From Pseudomonas cichorii (GTDB taxonomy: Bacteria > Pseudomonadota > Gammaproteobacteria > Pseudomonadales > Pseudomonadaceae), in contig NZ_CP074349.1 of the NCBI RefSeq assembly GCF_018343775.1, positions 3,090,001 to 3,154,000 of the forward strand: 64,000 nucleotides of DNA, given 5' to 3'. The position numbers were made by a program, and so were the translations under genes. Positions 1 to 8,862 of the stretch are shown here, in pieces. The first letter of the stretch is position 1, and each line of letters opens with the position of its first letter. The notes under the pieces were generated by a model. The model did no database searches. It had not been told where the DNA came from and saw nothing but the letters and a program-made list of their open reading frames with translations.

Positions 1-3000
1 GCCACTTGCGGGTTGCTGCGGAACTCCTGATCCCAGGCGCCCTGGCCCAGATCCACTTGCGCCACATCACCGACCAGATCCCGGGTCGAAGCATCCACCA
101 ATACCACTCGCGGCGCGCTGTCTTCCAGCAGGTAGCTGATGCGATCGGCAGGGTAAGCCGGATCAACCGGCACATAGGCGGCACCGGCCTTGAGAATCGC
201 CAGCAGGCCGACCAGACGGTCGGGGCTGCGGCGCAGGCACAGGGCGACCCGCTCGTCCGGCTTCACGCCAAGCCCGATCAGATGATGGGCCAGGCCGTTG
301 GCGCGGCGGTTGAGTTCGGCGTAGCTCAAGACTTCATCGCCCTGCACCACGGCAGGCGCGTCCGGCCTGTGGAAGGCCTGGGCCTCGACCAGTGCATGCA
401 CGGTCTGGCCTTGGGGGAAGGCTTGCGCGCTGGCATTGAAGTCCACCAGCACCTGGCGGCGCTCTTCGGCCTGCAGGATCGACACCCTATTGAGCGGCGC
501 CAGCGATCCCTGCTCCAGGGACTCCACCAGTTGCGTCACAGTGTTATGCATCCAGCCGACCACACGCTCGGCACCGATACCTTCCAGTGCCAGCACATGC
601 AGGTCGAAACTGTCACCCATGTCGTCGACGCTCAAGGTCAGCGGGTAGTTGCTGCGCACATCACCACCCAGCACACGCACACCCTGCCATGCACCTTCAC
701 CGTCAAGCGGCTTCACATTGGCGCTGTGGCGGTAGTTGAGCAAGGCGCTGAACAGCGGAGAACCCGCCGCGACGCCGCTGCAACGCTGGGCAAGCACCAG
801 CGAGGCATGTTCATGGGCGAGCAAGGCAGACAGCCGCGAATGCACGTTCTTCACGGCTTCGCACGCGCCAGTCGTCGTATCGACCCGCAGCGGCAAGGTA
901 TTGATGAAGACACCCAGCGCCCGATCAGCCCCCTCGCCGCTCTGCATGCGACCCAGCAGCACAGTGCCGAATACCACATCGCGACGGTTGGCCAGCACGC
1001 TCAGAACCCGCGCCCAGGCCAGGTGCATCAGGCTGGCGGCGCTGACACCCTGCTGGCGAGCCTGCTCACGCAGGCGCAGGGAAAGAGCATTGTCGAGTAC
1101 CAGACGGGACTCTTCGATGCCGCTGCCGTCGGTGCGCACGTCCTGCAAGCCGAAAGGCAGGGTCGGCTCATCGACGTCACCAAGCATTTCGCTGAAAAAG
1201 GTTTCGTGACGGGCGTCATCACTGCCGATGCGTACCTGAGCTACATAGTTGCGGTAAGGCACGGGTGGCGCCAGATCCACCAACTGGCCAGCCAGCAGGG
1301 CTTGCATCTCGTTGCTGACCACTTCCATGGCCGCATTGTCCAGCACCAGATGGTGGAACAACAGAATCGCCACGACCTGGTTGTTGGCCGGGTCCTGGGC
1401 ATGGACCAGACGCATCAGCGGTGCCTGGGACAGTTCCAGACGATGATGACGGGCGTCGAACTGTTGCTGCAGACGTTCGATGACGCTGGCGCCTGCATCC
1501 GGGGTATCGAAGCTGACCGGTTGCACGGTCAGCTCGGCTTTGCGCCAGACCACCTGCTGCGGGCTTTCCAGTCCTTCCCAGACCACGGAAGTGCGCAGGA
1601 TATCGTGACGATCAATGACTTGCTGCAACGCACCGGCCCAGGCTTGCAGACGATCCAGGCTGTCGAAAGCCAGGCGCCATTGCAGCAGGTACGGGTCGCC
1701 CTGTTCGGCAGTGATGTGATGGTAAAGAATGCCTTCCTGCAACGGTGCCAGCGGGTAGATTTCCTGCACGTTGGCGGCGCCACCTGGCACGGTGGCGACA
1801 ATCCGGTCGATAGCCGACTGGTCAAGATCGGTCAGGCTCAACAGCTCTGGGGTGATCTGCGTGCAACCTGCCGGCACACGGTTGTCCGGTACAGCAATCG
1901 TTTGCGCCTCGTTGCCTTCAAAAGCCGCCAAGGCTGCTACGGTCGGTTGGGCCAGCAAGACATGCACATCAGCCTTGAGGCCGGCCTTGCGCAGACGATC
2001 CACCAGATTGATGGCCAGCAGCGAATGGCCACCCAGCTCGAAGAAATTGTCATGACGCCCGACCCGCTCCACATCCAGCACCTGCGCCCAGATGTCGGCC
2101 ATGGCGACCTCAACTGGACCTTGCGGCGCTTCATAGGCCTGGCCAAGCAATGACGCAGGATCCGGGTCCGGCAAGGCACGGCGGTCGAGTTTGCCGTTGT
2201 TGGTCAGCGGCAAGGCTGCCAGATAAGTGAAGGCGCGCGGCACCATGTAACCCGGCAGACGGGCACGCAGGGCCTGACGCAAGGCTTCGGGGTCCACGAC
2301 AGACGTTTCGGTGAACCAGGCCAGCAGTTGCTGATCGCGCACCAGCACCACGGCATCTTTCACGCCGGGCTGGCTGGCCAGGACCGCTTCGATCTCGCCC
2401 AGTTCGATACGCATGCCGCGAATCTTCACCTGGTCATCGTTGCGGCCCTGATAGTCCAGAGTGCCATCGCTGTTCCAGCGCACCAGGTCACCGCTGCGGT
2501 ACATGCGCGCATGGGCAACGCCACTGAACGGATCGGCGAGAAAACGCTCTTCGGTGAGGTCCGGACGGTTCAAGTAACCACGGGCAACACCCGCGCCGCC
2601 GATATACAGCTCACCGGTCACGCCCACCGGCACCGGCTGTAACCGCGCATCCAGAACATAGGTGCGGGTATTGGCAATCGGGCCGCCGATATGCAGCGCG
2701 CCACCCACCAGCACTTGCCCGGAAGTCGCAACCACCGTGGTTTCGGTCGGGCCATAGTTGTTGATCACGGCAAAGCCCGGATCGCGATTGAGCTGACGCA
2801 GGCGATCACCGCCGATCAGCAGGGTACGCAGGGTCGGATGGTCTTCTTCCTGGCTGAAAGCGTACTCGGCCACCGGCGTCGGCAGAAAGCTGACGTCCAG
2901 AGGCTGGGCGCGCCACCATTGCAGCAAGGCATCGATGTCTTCGCCGCCTTCCTGAGTGGGTGCGACATGCAGGGTCGCGCCGGAGCACAGCGTCGGCCAG

Positions 3001-4991
3001 ACTTCCCAGGCCATGGCATCGAAACCGAAACCGGCCAGGCTGGAGGCGTGTCCACCCGCACCCAGCGAAAAAGCCTCGCAGTGCCAGTCGACCAGATGAG
3101 ACAACGTGCGATGCTCCACCATGACGCCTTTCGGCTGGCCGGTGGAACCCGAGGTGTAAATCACATAGACCAGATTGTCGCTGCTCAGGCTGGCGATCCG
3201 CGGGTTAGCGTGAGCACCCTGCCCCCAGTCGCTACCGTCCAGATCGATCAGCGGCAGGCTCAGTTCTGGCAGACGGTCATGCAGATTCGACTGGGTCAGC
3301 ACCGCCACCGGCTGGCTGTCGCTCAACAGGTAGGACAGGCGCTCACGCGGATGCGCAGGGTCAACCGGCACATAGGCCGCACCGGCCTTGAGCACTGCCA
3401 GCATGCCCACCAGGGTTTCCAGGCCACGACGGGCAACCAGCGCAACACGATCATCCGGGCGCACGCCCAGTTCGATCAGGCGCTGGGCCAGGCCATTGGC
3501 CTTGCGGTTGAGCTGGGCGTAGGTCAGGTGTTTTCCCTGATGGACCGCCGCAACGGCATCCGGGCGAGTCTGAGCCTGATTTTCGATGCGCTTGTGGATC
3601 AGTTGTTCGCTGGCAGAGGCCGCGTCGGTCGCATTCCAGCGCTGCAATTGCTGGTGCTCGACAGGCGTCAGCAGGTCAAAGTCCTCGACCCGCAGCTCCG
3701 GATTTTCCAGGGCCTGTTCCAGCACCTGCAACAGGCGAGAGGCGATAGCCTCAGCCTCCCCGGCCTCAAACCAGGCGCGGTGATAGACCAGGTGCAGCCA
3801 GGCGTTGTCATTGAAGCTGTTGGTACGCAAATGGATGGCAAGAGGCGTCGTTTCGTAGCCGTTCGAGACTTTTACCGTCTGTGCCTGAGCCTCGCCATAG
3901 CGATATTCATGGTCTTCCTGCTCGTAGGAAACCGAAACCTCGAACAACTGACCACGCTCCTCACGGGCCACACCCAGGTTGCGATTCAACTCGCTCAGTG
4001 GAAAGCGTTGATGACGGAAGTCGCGCTTGAGTGTGTCGCGCACTTCCTTGACCAGCGAGCCAAAGTTCAGTTGCCCGTCAAAAGTCATGCACACCGCACT
4101 GACCTGAGCGAAGTGGCCCATGGTCGCCTTGAAACGCGCACCGATACGGTTGAGCAATGGCAGGCCGACCACCCAGTCTTCGCGCTGTGCGGTACGGGTG
4201 AAGTAAACGTGCAAGGCTGCCAGCAGTACATGAAACGCCGTAGAACCGTTGCTTTCAGCGAACTGCTTCATGCGCGTGTGCAGTGCTTCCGGGAAGTTCT
4301 GTACCCAGGTATGGGACGGTGCCGGATCAGTTGCACGGCGGTTGTGGTAGCGCGATACAAGCAGCGGCTCTGGCAGGTTGCTGTACTTCTCCAGCCAGTA
4401 AGCCTTGTCACGCTCGTAGCGTGGCGATTCGTGGTAACGCGCGTCTTCCTGAATGAAGTCGCGGTAGTCCGGGCCTTTGAAATCAAGACGGCTGCCTTCA
4501 GTCAGTGCGGTGTAATGCTCGCCCAGGGACTTGATCATCTGCCCGAAGCCCCAGCCATCGATAATCAGGTGATGAACTACGCAGATCATCCAGTGGTGGT
4601 CTTCCCCCAGGCGCACAAGGCAGAACCTGAACAGTGGACTGCCATCCAGCATGCAGGGGCGCTGCATATACTCAAGGGTCAGCGCGTGCGCGACGCTGAC
4701 AGGGTCTGGCTGGTCGCTCAAATCATGCAAGGGCATCGGCACAGGCATCGATTCGGCATAGGTCTGCAACGGCAAGCCATCTGCCGAGGCTCCCGGCAGC
4801 AACACGGTGCGCATTCCCTCGTGGGATGCAACCATATGTTCAAGAGCGCGCTGATACGTCACCGGATCCAGGGGACCGGTGAGGTTCAGGTAGCCGCCGA
4901 TGTTGTAGAGGGGAGAATCGCCACGACTGATCTGATCGAGCCAGACATCACGCTGAGCGGCGGTTAGGGGGAAGACATCGGCGGCTGACAT
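1..4991 (-). CDS. Lipopeptide NRPS, 5' part (Cstart-A(Leu)-T-C/E-A...)
   Basis: Non-ribosomal peptide synthetase reading leftwards and leaving the window, so the C-terminal part is missing. The start is ATG at 4991, preceded by AAGGACC. Domains seen: condensation with HHLIIDG near residue 140 (first domain, so probably the fatty-acylating start type); adenylation with YTSGSTGQPKG near 610; carrier with LGGHSLL near 985; second condensation near 1070-1490; second adenylation from about 1500, cut. The first A domain has specificity residues D-A-W-F-L-G-N-V-V, the classical Leu code. The second C domain carries HHITAEQGD, the HH[I/L]xxxxGD signature of dual condensation/epimerization domains, so D-Leu1 is predicted. 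A divergent LuxR-type regulator and a Leu1 start resemble syringafactin/cichofactin synthetase A (syfA type). Arthrofactin-type is an alternative, because only one specificity code is readable. The long plus-strand frames across it are antisense shadows. Confidence 0.9.
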   Translation of the reverse strand, partial: MSAADVFPLTAAQRDVWLDQISRGDSPLYNIGGYLNLTGPLDPVTYQRALEHMVASHEGMRTVLLPGASADGLPLQTYAESMPVPMPLHDLSDQPDPVSVAHALTLEYMQRPCMLDGSPLFRFCLVRLGEDHHWMICVVHHLIIDGWGFGQMIKSLGEHYTALTEGSRLDFKGPDYRDFIQEDARYHESPRYERDKAYWLEKYSNLPEPLLVSRYHNRRATDPAPSHTWVQNFPEALHTRMKQFAESNGSTAFHVLLAALHVYFTRTAQREDWVVGLPLLNRIGARFKATMGHFAQVSAVCMTFDGQLNFGSLVKEVRDTLKRDFRHQRFPLSELNRNLGVAREERGQLFEVSVSYEQEDHEYRYGEAQAQTVKVSNGYETTPLAIHLRTNSFNDNAWLHLVYHRAWFEAGEAEAIASRLLQVLEQALENPELRVEDFDLLTPVEHQQLQRWNATDAASASEQLIHKRIENQAQTRPDAVAAVHQGKHLTYAQLNRKANGLAQRLIELGVRPDDRVALVARRGLETLVGMLAVLKAGAAYVPVDPAHPRERLSYLLSDSQPVAVLTQSNLHDRLPELSLPLIDLDGSDWGQGAHANPRIASLSSDNLVYVIYTSGSTGQPKGVMVEHRTLSHLVDWHCEAFSLGAGGHASSLAGFGFDAMAWEVWPTLCSGATLHVAPTQEGGEDIDALLQWWRAQPLDVSFLPTPVAEYAFSQEEDHPTLRTLLIGGDRLRQLNRDPGFAVINNYGPTETTVVATSGQVLVGGALHIGGPIANTRTYVLDARLQPVPVGVTGELYIGGAGVARGYLNRPDLTEERFLADPFSGVAHARMYRSGDLVRWNSDGTLDYQGRNDDQVKIRGMRIELGEIEAVLASQPGVKDAVVLVRDQQLLAWFTETSVVDPEALRQALRARLPGYMVPRAFTYLAALPLTNNGKLDRRALPDPDPASLLGQAYEAPQGPVEVAMADIWAQVLDVERVGRHDNFFELGGHSLLAINLVDRLRKAGLKADVHVLLAQPTVAALAAFEGNEAQTIAVPDNRVPAGCTQITPELLSLTDLDQSAIDRIVATVPGGAANVQEIYPLAPLQEGILYHHITAEQGDPYLLQWRLAFDSLDRLQAWAGALQQVIDRHDILRTSVVWEGLESPQQVVWRKAELTVQPVSFDTPDAGASVIERLQQQFDARHHRLELSQAPLMRLVHAQDPANNQVVAILLFHHLVLDNAAMEVVSNEMQALLAGQLVDLAPPVPYRNYVAQVRIGSDDARHETFFSEMLGDVDEPTLPFGLQDVRTDGSGIEESRLVLDNALSLRLREQARQQGVSAASLMHLAWARVLSVLANRRDVVFGTVLLGRMQSGEGADRALGVFINTLPLRVDTTTGACEAVKNVHSRLSALLAHEHASLVLAQRCSGVAAGSPLFSALLNYRHSANVKPLDGEGAWQGVRVLGGDVRSNYPLTLSVDDMGDSFDLHVLALEGIGAERVVGWMHNTVTQLVESLEQGSLAPLNRVSILQAEERRQVLVDFNASAQAFPQGQTVHALVEAQAFHRPDAPAVVQGDEVLSYAELNRRANGLAHHLIGLGVKPDERVALCLRRSPDRLVGLLAILKAGAAYVPVDPAYPADRISYLLEDSAPRVVLVDASTRDLVGDVAQVDLGQGAWDQEFRSNPQV

Positions 4992-5051
4992 GGTCCAGGT
5001 CCTTCTAGGCAGTTAAGCCGCGGATTCAAGCACCGCCCTGCCAAACCTGTA

Positions 5052-5071
5052 TGTCCTAGAAAACCCCTACA
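5052..5071. promoter_or_regulatory. syr-syp-like box (TGTC-N12-TACA)
   Basis: TGTC, then 12 bases, then TACA. It has the spacing of the syr-syp box consensus (TGTCccgN6cggGACA) bound by SalA/SyrF-type LuxR proteins, but the right half-site is TACA instead of GACA. It lies 61 bp upstream of the NRPS start codon. This is inference from motif similarity. Confidence 0.35.
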
Positions 5072-5200
5072 ATGGCGTATAGCCACCATTCAAAAAAATC
5101 TTGACAGCCGCTCTGGCCCACGCAGTTAGCTGTTTCGACCGCTCGTCACCGAACGAAGGGATTATCTTTGTCAGATAAAGTTCATATCCAATAATGCGCC

Positions 5201-5220
5201 TGTCCCGGTTTTCCACTACA
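5201..5220. promoter_or_regulatory. syr-syp-like box (TGTCCCG-N9-TACA)
   Basis: TGTCCCG at the left half matches the consensus half-site fully; the right half-site is TACA. It lies about 118 bp upstream of the LuxR-type gene and about 210 bp upstream of the NRPS, so it could serve either. Confidence 0.4.
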
Positions 5221-5337
5221 GACACAGTACAAACCCTTGGGATTGAATAAGACCATCGTCAGCGTCATTATTCAGGCGTCAACATAAGGAATCGGCCACT
5301 ATTAATCAGTACGGTCAGAATCAGGGAAGATAGAAGT

Positions 5338-6132
5338 ATGAAACTGACAACCTCTCTTGAGCACAGTCACGACCCTCGTTTTTATCAGCATCTGGGCCAG
5401 CTTATTTCCAGCACCGGCAGCAACGCCTTTGCCAGACAGATGCTGCAACTTGTCGATGCATTGGTCCCGGTCCACGGCCTTGATCTCAATGAGTGGGTCC
5501 TGGATGCCCCACAGGCTTGCATCAGCCAGACCAACAACCTCGGCAATGCCGGCCTGCAATACGACTTCCCGACGACCAACAGTCAGCGTCCGCCACTCCT
5601 GCAGAATGTCATGCAGATGGACGCACCACTGCTGATCCAGCTCAAGGTCCCCTCGAACACGCAGAATCCGCAGTACACGATTCACCAGTGCAATCTGGTT
5701 TCGAGCCGTGGTGAGCAGCGATGGATCATCTGCTTCTATCGCCTGCCGACCTTGCGACCGTTCTCACTGAGCGAGTTGTCACTGCTCAAGAGCCTGTCCG
5801 ACACACTGCTGCCGCTGGTCGAGCACCATGCACAACTTCTCGCGCAACCCGTCACTCGCGTAGCAAGCACGGCACGTGTCGAACCCGAGCAGGAAGCAGA
5901 AGCCGCCTCGATGCACCAGGCTTTCAGCGGTCGCCTGGCACAGGATGCCATCATTTTGTCTGCACGCGAACAGGAAGTCTGCCTCGGCCTGCTGACCGGG
6001 GGCACCGTGCCGGAGATGGCGCAACGACTGCGAGTCAAGGCCAGCTCGGTGGAAACCTACCTCAAGCGAGCCACTGTGAAGCTGGGCATCAGTGGACGGC
6101 ATGGCTTGGCAAGGTGGATGGCGGGGGCCTGA
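5338..6132 (+). CDS. LuxR-family transcriptional regulator (lipopeptide-associated)
   Basis: 264-residue regulator. The C-terminal ~65 residues are a LuxR/GerE helix-turn-helix (LSAREQEVCLGLLTGG ... SSVETYLKRATVKLGISGR). The N-terminal ~190 residues do not show an obvious autoinducer-binding domain, as is usual for the lipopeptide-associated LuxR proteins of Pseudomonas (SyfR, ViscAR and SalA types). ATG at 5338 is preceded by GGGAAGATAG. It is divergent from the Leu-start NRPS, so it is probably the activator of that synthetase. It could also act on the syringomycin-like cluster, since similar boxes occur there, but no direct evidence is visible. The DNA-binding assignment is firm; the target is inferred. 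Confidence 0.85.
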   Translation: MKLTTSLEHSHDPRFYQHLGQLISSTGSNAFARQMLQLVDALVPVHGLDLNEWVLDAPQACISQTNNLGNAGLQYDFPTTNSQRPPLLQNVMQMDAPLLIQLKVPSNTQNPQYTIHQCNLVSSRGEQRWIICFYRLPTLRPFSLSELSLLKSLSDTLLPLVEHHAQLLAQPVTRVASTARVEPEQEAEAASMHQAFSGRLAQDAIILSAREQEVCLGLLTGGTVPEMAQRLRVKASSVETYLKRATVKLGISGRHGLARWMAGA

Positions 6133-6142
6133 TTCACTAATA

Positions 6143-6178
6143 CCCAGTGGGAGCGCCGCCCGATCCGCTCTCACTGGG
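6143..6178. terminator. Hairpin after LuxR-type gene
   Basis: Inverted repeat CCCAGTGGGAGCG / CGCTCTCACTGGG (one mismatch, 10-base loop) starting 10 bases after the stop codon. No T-run follows, so it may be a transcript-end hairpin or a REP-like element rather than a strong intrinsic terminator. Confidence 0.45.
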
Positions 6179-6300
6179 CAATCTCCACATCAAACAGCCA
6201 CTGTTGCCCCGCCAACACCTGAACAACAGAGCACGCCCTCAAACAACATCGCCACTGCACCTCCATTCATAAACCCCATATAAATCAGCCCATTACACTC

Positions 6301-6316
6301 TGGCACAGGACTTGCC
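6301..6316 (+). promoter_or_regulatory. σ54 (-24/-12) promoter
   Basis: TGGCACAGGACTTGCC matches the σ54 consensus TGGCACRN4TTGCW at all but the last base, with the required GG-N10-GC spacing. It lies about 50 bp upstream of the small FMN-reductase-like remnant and the monooxygenase-transporter operon. σ54 plus an SfnR-type activator controls comparable dimethylsulfone/alkanesulfonate operons in Pseudomonas (established for P. putida sfn genes); use of that activator here is inferred. Confidence 0.75.
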
Positions 6317-6367
6317 ACCTGAGCGATGCAGCTCTGATCACGGAGCCTCATCACAAAGGAATCGAAC

Positions 6368-6490
6368 ATGAGTGGACTATTGAAGGTCATCGCTGTTTCA
6401 GGTGGGGCCTCTCTCCCTTTTATCCCGACAGCCTGCCCGATGCTGCCAGACAACGGGCTTGAGTCTGTCTGCGCAGGAGGATGCCTGTGA
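6368..6490 (+). pseudogene. Remnant of MsuE-like FMN reductase (40 codons)
   Basis: A 40-codon frame starting at ATG 6368, reading MSGLLKVIAVSGGAS and so on. This resembles the N-terminus of NAD(P)H-dependent FMN reductases of the MsuE/SsuE type, which begin with a hydrophobic β-strand and a VSGG(T)-like flavin-binding loop. The rest of the ~180-residue enzyme is absent. The residues GLESVC before the end could be the old C-terminus, which would imply an internal deletion. The stop TGA (6488-6490) overlaps the GTG start of the next gene as GTGA, typical of translational coupling. It sits right behind a σ54 promoter, the place msuE would occupy. Family assignment is from motif memory on few residues; it may now work only as a leader for the next gene. 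Confidence 0.5.
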
Positions 6491-7674
6491 CCTCTCCTCT
6501 GTCCGCTTCCTTCGCTTCACCTCTGTTACTGGCCCGCAATCTGGCGACGGATTTCGCCAGTAACGCTGCCGAACGCGACAAGAACGGTGGAACGCCACTG
6601 GCCGAACGCGATGCCCTGCGCCGCAGCGGGCTACTGGCCCTGAGTATCCCGACCCGCTTTGGTGGCCTGGGTGCCAACTGGCAGGAAACCTTCGACGTGG
6701 TACGTGAGTTCGCCAGGGTCGACAGTTCCATTGCCCATGTCTTCGGCTTCCACCACCTGATGCTGGCCACGGTCCGGTTGTTTGCCAGCCCCGAGCAATG
6801 GCACCCGTGGTTCGAGCAGACAGCCCGGCAGAACTGGTTCTGGGGTAACGCGCTGAACCCTCTGGACACCCGAACCGTGATGAAGACCTTTGACGGCTGG
6901 CGTGAGTTTTCCGGGCGCAAGAGTTTCTGCTCCGGGGCCAGCGACTCGGAAATGCTCATCGCGTCGGCGGTGGATGAGAATGCCGGTGGCAAGCTGGTGA
7001 TTGCCGCGATTCCCAGCGGTCGCACCGGCATTACCCTGCACGACGACTGGGACAACATGGGCCAGCGTCAGACCGACAGCGGCAGCGCAACCTTCGAGCG
7101 GGTGCGTATCGAAGAATCGGAACTGCTGCTCGATCCGGGCCCGCTGAGCACCCCGTTTGCCTGCCTGCGTCCGCTGATTGCCCAGTTGCACTTCACCAAC
7201 CTGTTCCTGGGCATCAGCGAAGGTGCCTTCGAGGAAGCCCGGCAGTACACCCTCAAGGAAAGTCGCCCGTGGTTCACCTCCCTGACCCGGGACATCAGCG
7301 AAGATCCTTATGTCTTGCGCCATTACGGCGAATTCTGGGCGGCTCTTGAAGGTGTGCGTGCCCTGGTGGAGCGCGCCTGCATACAACTGGACGAAGCCTG
7401 GAACAAGGGACCGGACCTGAGCAGCGAAGAACGTGCTCACCTGGCACTGTCCATCAGCAGCGCCAAGGTCGCAGCGACTCGCACAGGTCTGGATCTGTGC
7501 AGCCGACTGTTTGAAGTGACCGGTGCCAGGGCCACACATGCTGCCCTGCGACTGGACCGTTTCTGGCGCAACCTGCGCACCCAGACCCTGCACGATCCGC
7601 TGGATTACAAGCTGCACGAGCTGGGCGACTGGGCCTTGAACGGCAAGCGTCCGACACCGACCTTTTATTCCTGA
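6487..7674 (+). CDS. DszC/SfnB-family flavin monooxygenase (acyl-CoA dehydrogenase fold)
   Basis: About 395 residues with the acyl-CoA dehydrogenase fold: an N-terminal helical region (ALRRSGLLALSIPTRFGG), a middle β domain (MGQRQTDSGSATFERVRI), and a C-terminal helical bundle ending in DRFWRNLRTQTLHDP. The FWRNLRT...HDP signature is typical of the DszC/SoxC/SfnB branch, FMNH2-dependent oxygenases acting on organosulfur compounds, rather than β-oxidation enzymes. Start choice: ATG 6481 directly abuts AGGAGG (6475-6480), leaving no spacer. GTG 6487 has a 6-base spacer and forms the GTGA overlap with the upstream remnant, so GTG is preferred. It is followed by a sulfonate-type ABC importer, suggesting uptake and desulfurization of one substrate, which cannot be named from sequence. 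Confidence 0.8.
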   Translation: MTSPLSASFASPLLLARNLATDFASNAAERDKNGGTPLAERDALRRSGLLALSIPTRFGGLGANWQETFDVVREFARVDSSIAHVFGFHHLMLATVRLFASPEQWHPWFEQTARQNWFWGNALNPLDTRTVMKTFDGWREFSGRKSFCSGASDSEMLIASAVDENAGGKLVIAAIPSGRTGITLHDDWDNMGQRQTDSGSATFERVRIEESELLLDPGPLSTPFACLRPLIAQLHFTNLFLGISEGAFEEARQYTLKESRPWFTSLTRDISEDPYVLRHYGEFWAALEGVRALVERACIQLDEAWNKGPDLSSEERAHLALSISSAKVAATRTGLDLCSRLFEVTGARATHAALRLDRFWRNLRTQTLHDPLDYKLHELGDWALNGKRPTPTFYS

Positions 7675-7810
7675 GCGAGAGCTCTGCGAGTGGTGGTGGA
7701 AGCCGCAACTGTCCGCCAGGCAACAGTTGTTCAGCATTATGCCTTCGGCTGCACAGCCCCGTTTCAGCCCAGATTGCGTGTAACGTCCACGGGCCGTGGC
7801 CTGCAGCATA

Positions 7811-7826
7811 TGGCATGACACCTGCA
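7811..7826 (+). promoter_or_regulatory. Possible σ54 promoter before ssuA-like gene
   Basis: TGGCATGACACCTGCA keeps GG-N10-GC and most consensus positions (TGGCA, TGC). It lies in the 190-bp gap between the monooxygenase and the binding-protein gene, 41 bp upstream of its ATG. It would let the importer be expressed separately. Weaker than the site at 6301. Confidence 0.45.
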
Positions 7827-7866
7827 ATCGCGTCATGACTTCCCAACCCTGACTGGATACCACGCG

Positions 7867-8862
7867 ATGCGTCTGATTGATCTGGCCTTGCCCCGCCTCC
7901 CTCGCTCTCTGAAGCTTCTGGCCTGCTCAGGCCTGATGGCACTGGCCCTGAACCCGTCGGCCCGCGCCGAAAATGCGCCTGAGGAAGTGCGTCTGGATTA
8001 CGCCTACTACTCGCCTGTCAGCCTGGTGCTCAAGCACTTCGGGTGGGTCGAAAAGGCGTTGCCGAACTCAAAAGTCAGCTGGGTGTTCAGCCAGGGCAGC
8101 AACCGCTCGCTGGAGTACCTGAACAGCGGTGGCGCCGACTTCGGATCGTCGGCCAGCCTCTCGGCGGTGCTGGCACGGGCCAATGGCAGCCCGATCAAAT
8201 CGGTGTATGTCTACAGCCGTGCCGAATGGACGGCATTGGTGGTGCGCAAGGACTCGCCCCTCAAGAGCGTGACCGATCTTAAAGGGAAGAAGATCGCCGC
8301 GACCAAGGGCACAGACCCGTATCTGTTCACCCTGCGCTCACTGGCCAAGGCGGGCCTGGAAAAGAATGACGTGGAACTCCTGCACCTCCAGCATCCGGAC
8401 GGACGCACCGCGCTGGAGAAAGGCGATGTCGACGCCTGGGCCGGTCTTGACCCGCACATGGCCGCCAGCGAATTGCAGGCCGGTTCGCGCCTGCTGTACC
8501 GCAACAAGGACTTCAACAGCTATGGCGTAATCAGCGTAACCGAGGCCTTCGCCAAGGCCCATCCACAAACCATCACTGCCGTGATCAAGGCCTACGAACA
8601 GGCACGTCACTGGGCCATCGCCCATCCGGAAGAGTTCGCCAAACTGCTGGCTGACGAGTCCAAGCTGCCGCTGGATGTTGCCAAGCTGCAACTGACCCGT
8701 ACTGACTTGTCTGCGCCTCAACTGACCGACAAGGATATAACCGCCTCCAAGGCTGCCGCACCGATTCTGGTGTCCGAAGAACTGGTCAAGCGCGGTGTCG
8801 ATGTCAATCAGGTCATCGATCAACTGATCGATCCGTCCTTTGGCAAGGCCAGTATTGAGTGA
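7867..8862 (+). CDS. ABC transporter substrate-binding protein, SsuA/aliphatic-sulfonate type
   Basis: 331-residue periplasmic binding protein. It has an N-terminal signal peptide ending near ALNPSARA-EN, then an SsuA/NMT1-like fold (LKHFGWVEKAL, GGADFGSSASLSAVLARANG, DLKGKKIAATKGTDPYLF, ALEKGDVDAWAGLDPHMAASEL). It delivers a sulfonate or related compound to the adjacent permease-ATPase pair. The stop codon overlaps the next start (TGATG). The ligand cannot be told from sequence. Confidence 0.85.
   Translation: MRLIDLALPRLPRSLKLLACSGLMALALNPSARAENAPEEVRLDYAYYSPVSLVLKHFGWVEKALPNSKVSWVFSQGSNRSLEYLNSGGADFGSSASLSAVLARANGSPIKSVYVYSRAEWTALVVRKDSPLKSVTDLKGKKIAATKGTDPYLFTLRSLAKAGLEKNDVELLHLQHPDGRTALEKGDVDAWAGLDPHMAASELQAGSRLLYRNKDFNSYGVISVTEAFAKAHPQTITAVIKAYEQARHWAIAHPEEFAKLLADESKLPLDVAKLQLTRTDLSAPQLTDKDITASKAAAPILVSEELVKRGVDVNQVIDQLIDPSFGKASIE

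Larger units (their letters stand above)
4992..5337. promoter_or_regulatory. Divergent promoter region between lipopeptide NRPS and LuxR-type regulator
   Basis: 346-bp intergenic region without a gene. It must hold the promoters of both divergent genes. It contains two TGTC-N12-TACA elements, at 5052-5071 and 5201-5220, which resemble the syr-syp boxes further right. The stretch around 5160-5190 is relatively AT-rich. No confident -35/-10 pair was assigned. Confidence 0.6.

Noticed and set aside
6..2153. 715-codon plus-strand open frame, and the 758-codon one at 2691-4967
   Set aside because: Both lie opposite a continuous NRPS frame with clear A, T and C motifs; they have no recognisable domain and are antisense shadows of GC-rich coding DNA.
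5338..6132. Quorum-sensing (acyl-homoserine-lactone) receptor
   Set aside because: Only the C-terminal LuxR helix-turn-helix is recognisable; no autoinducer-binding motifs and no LuxI-type gene nearby.
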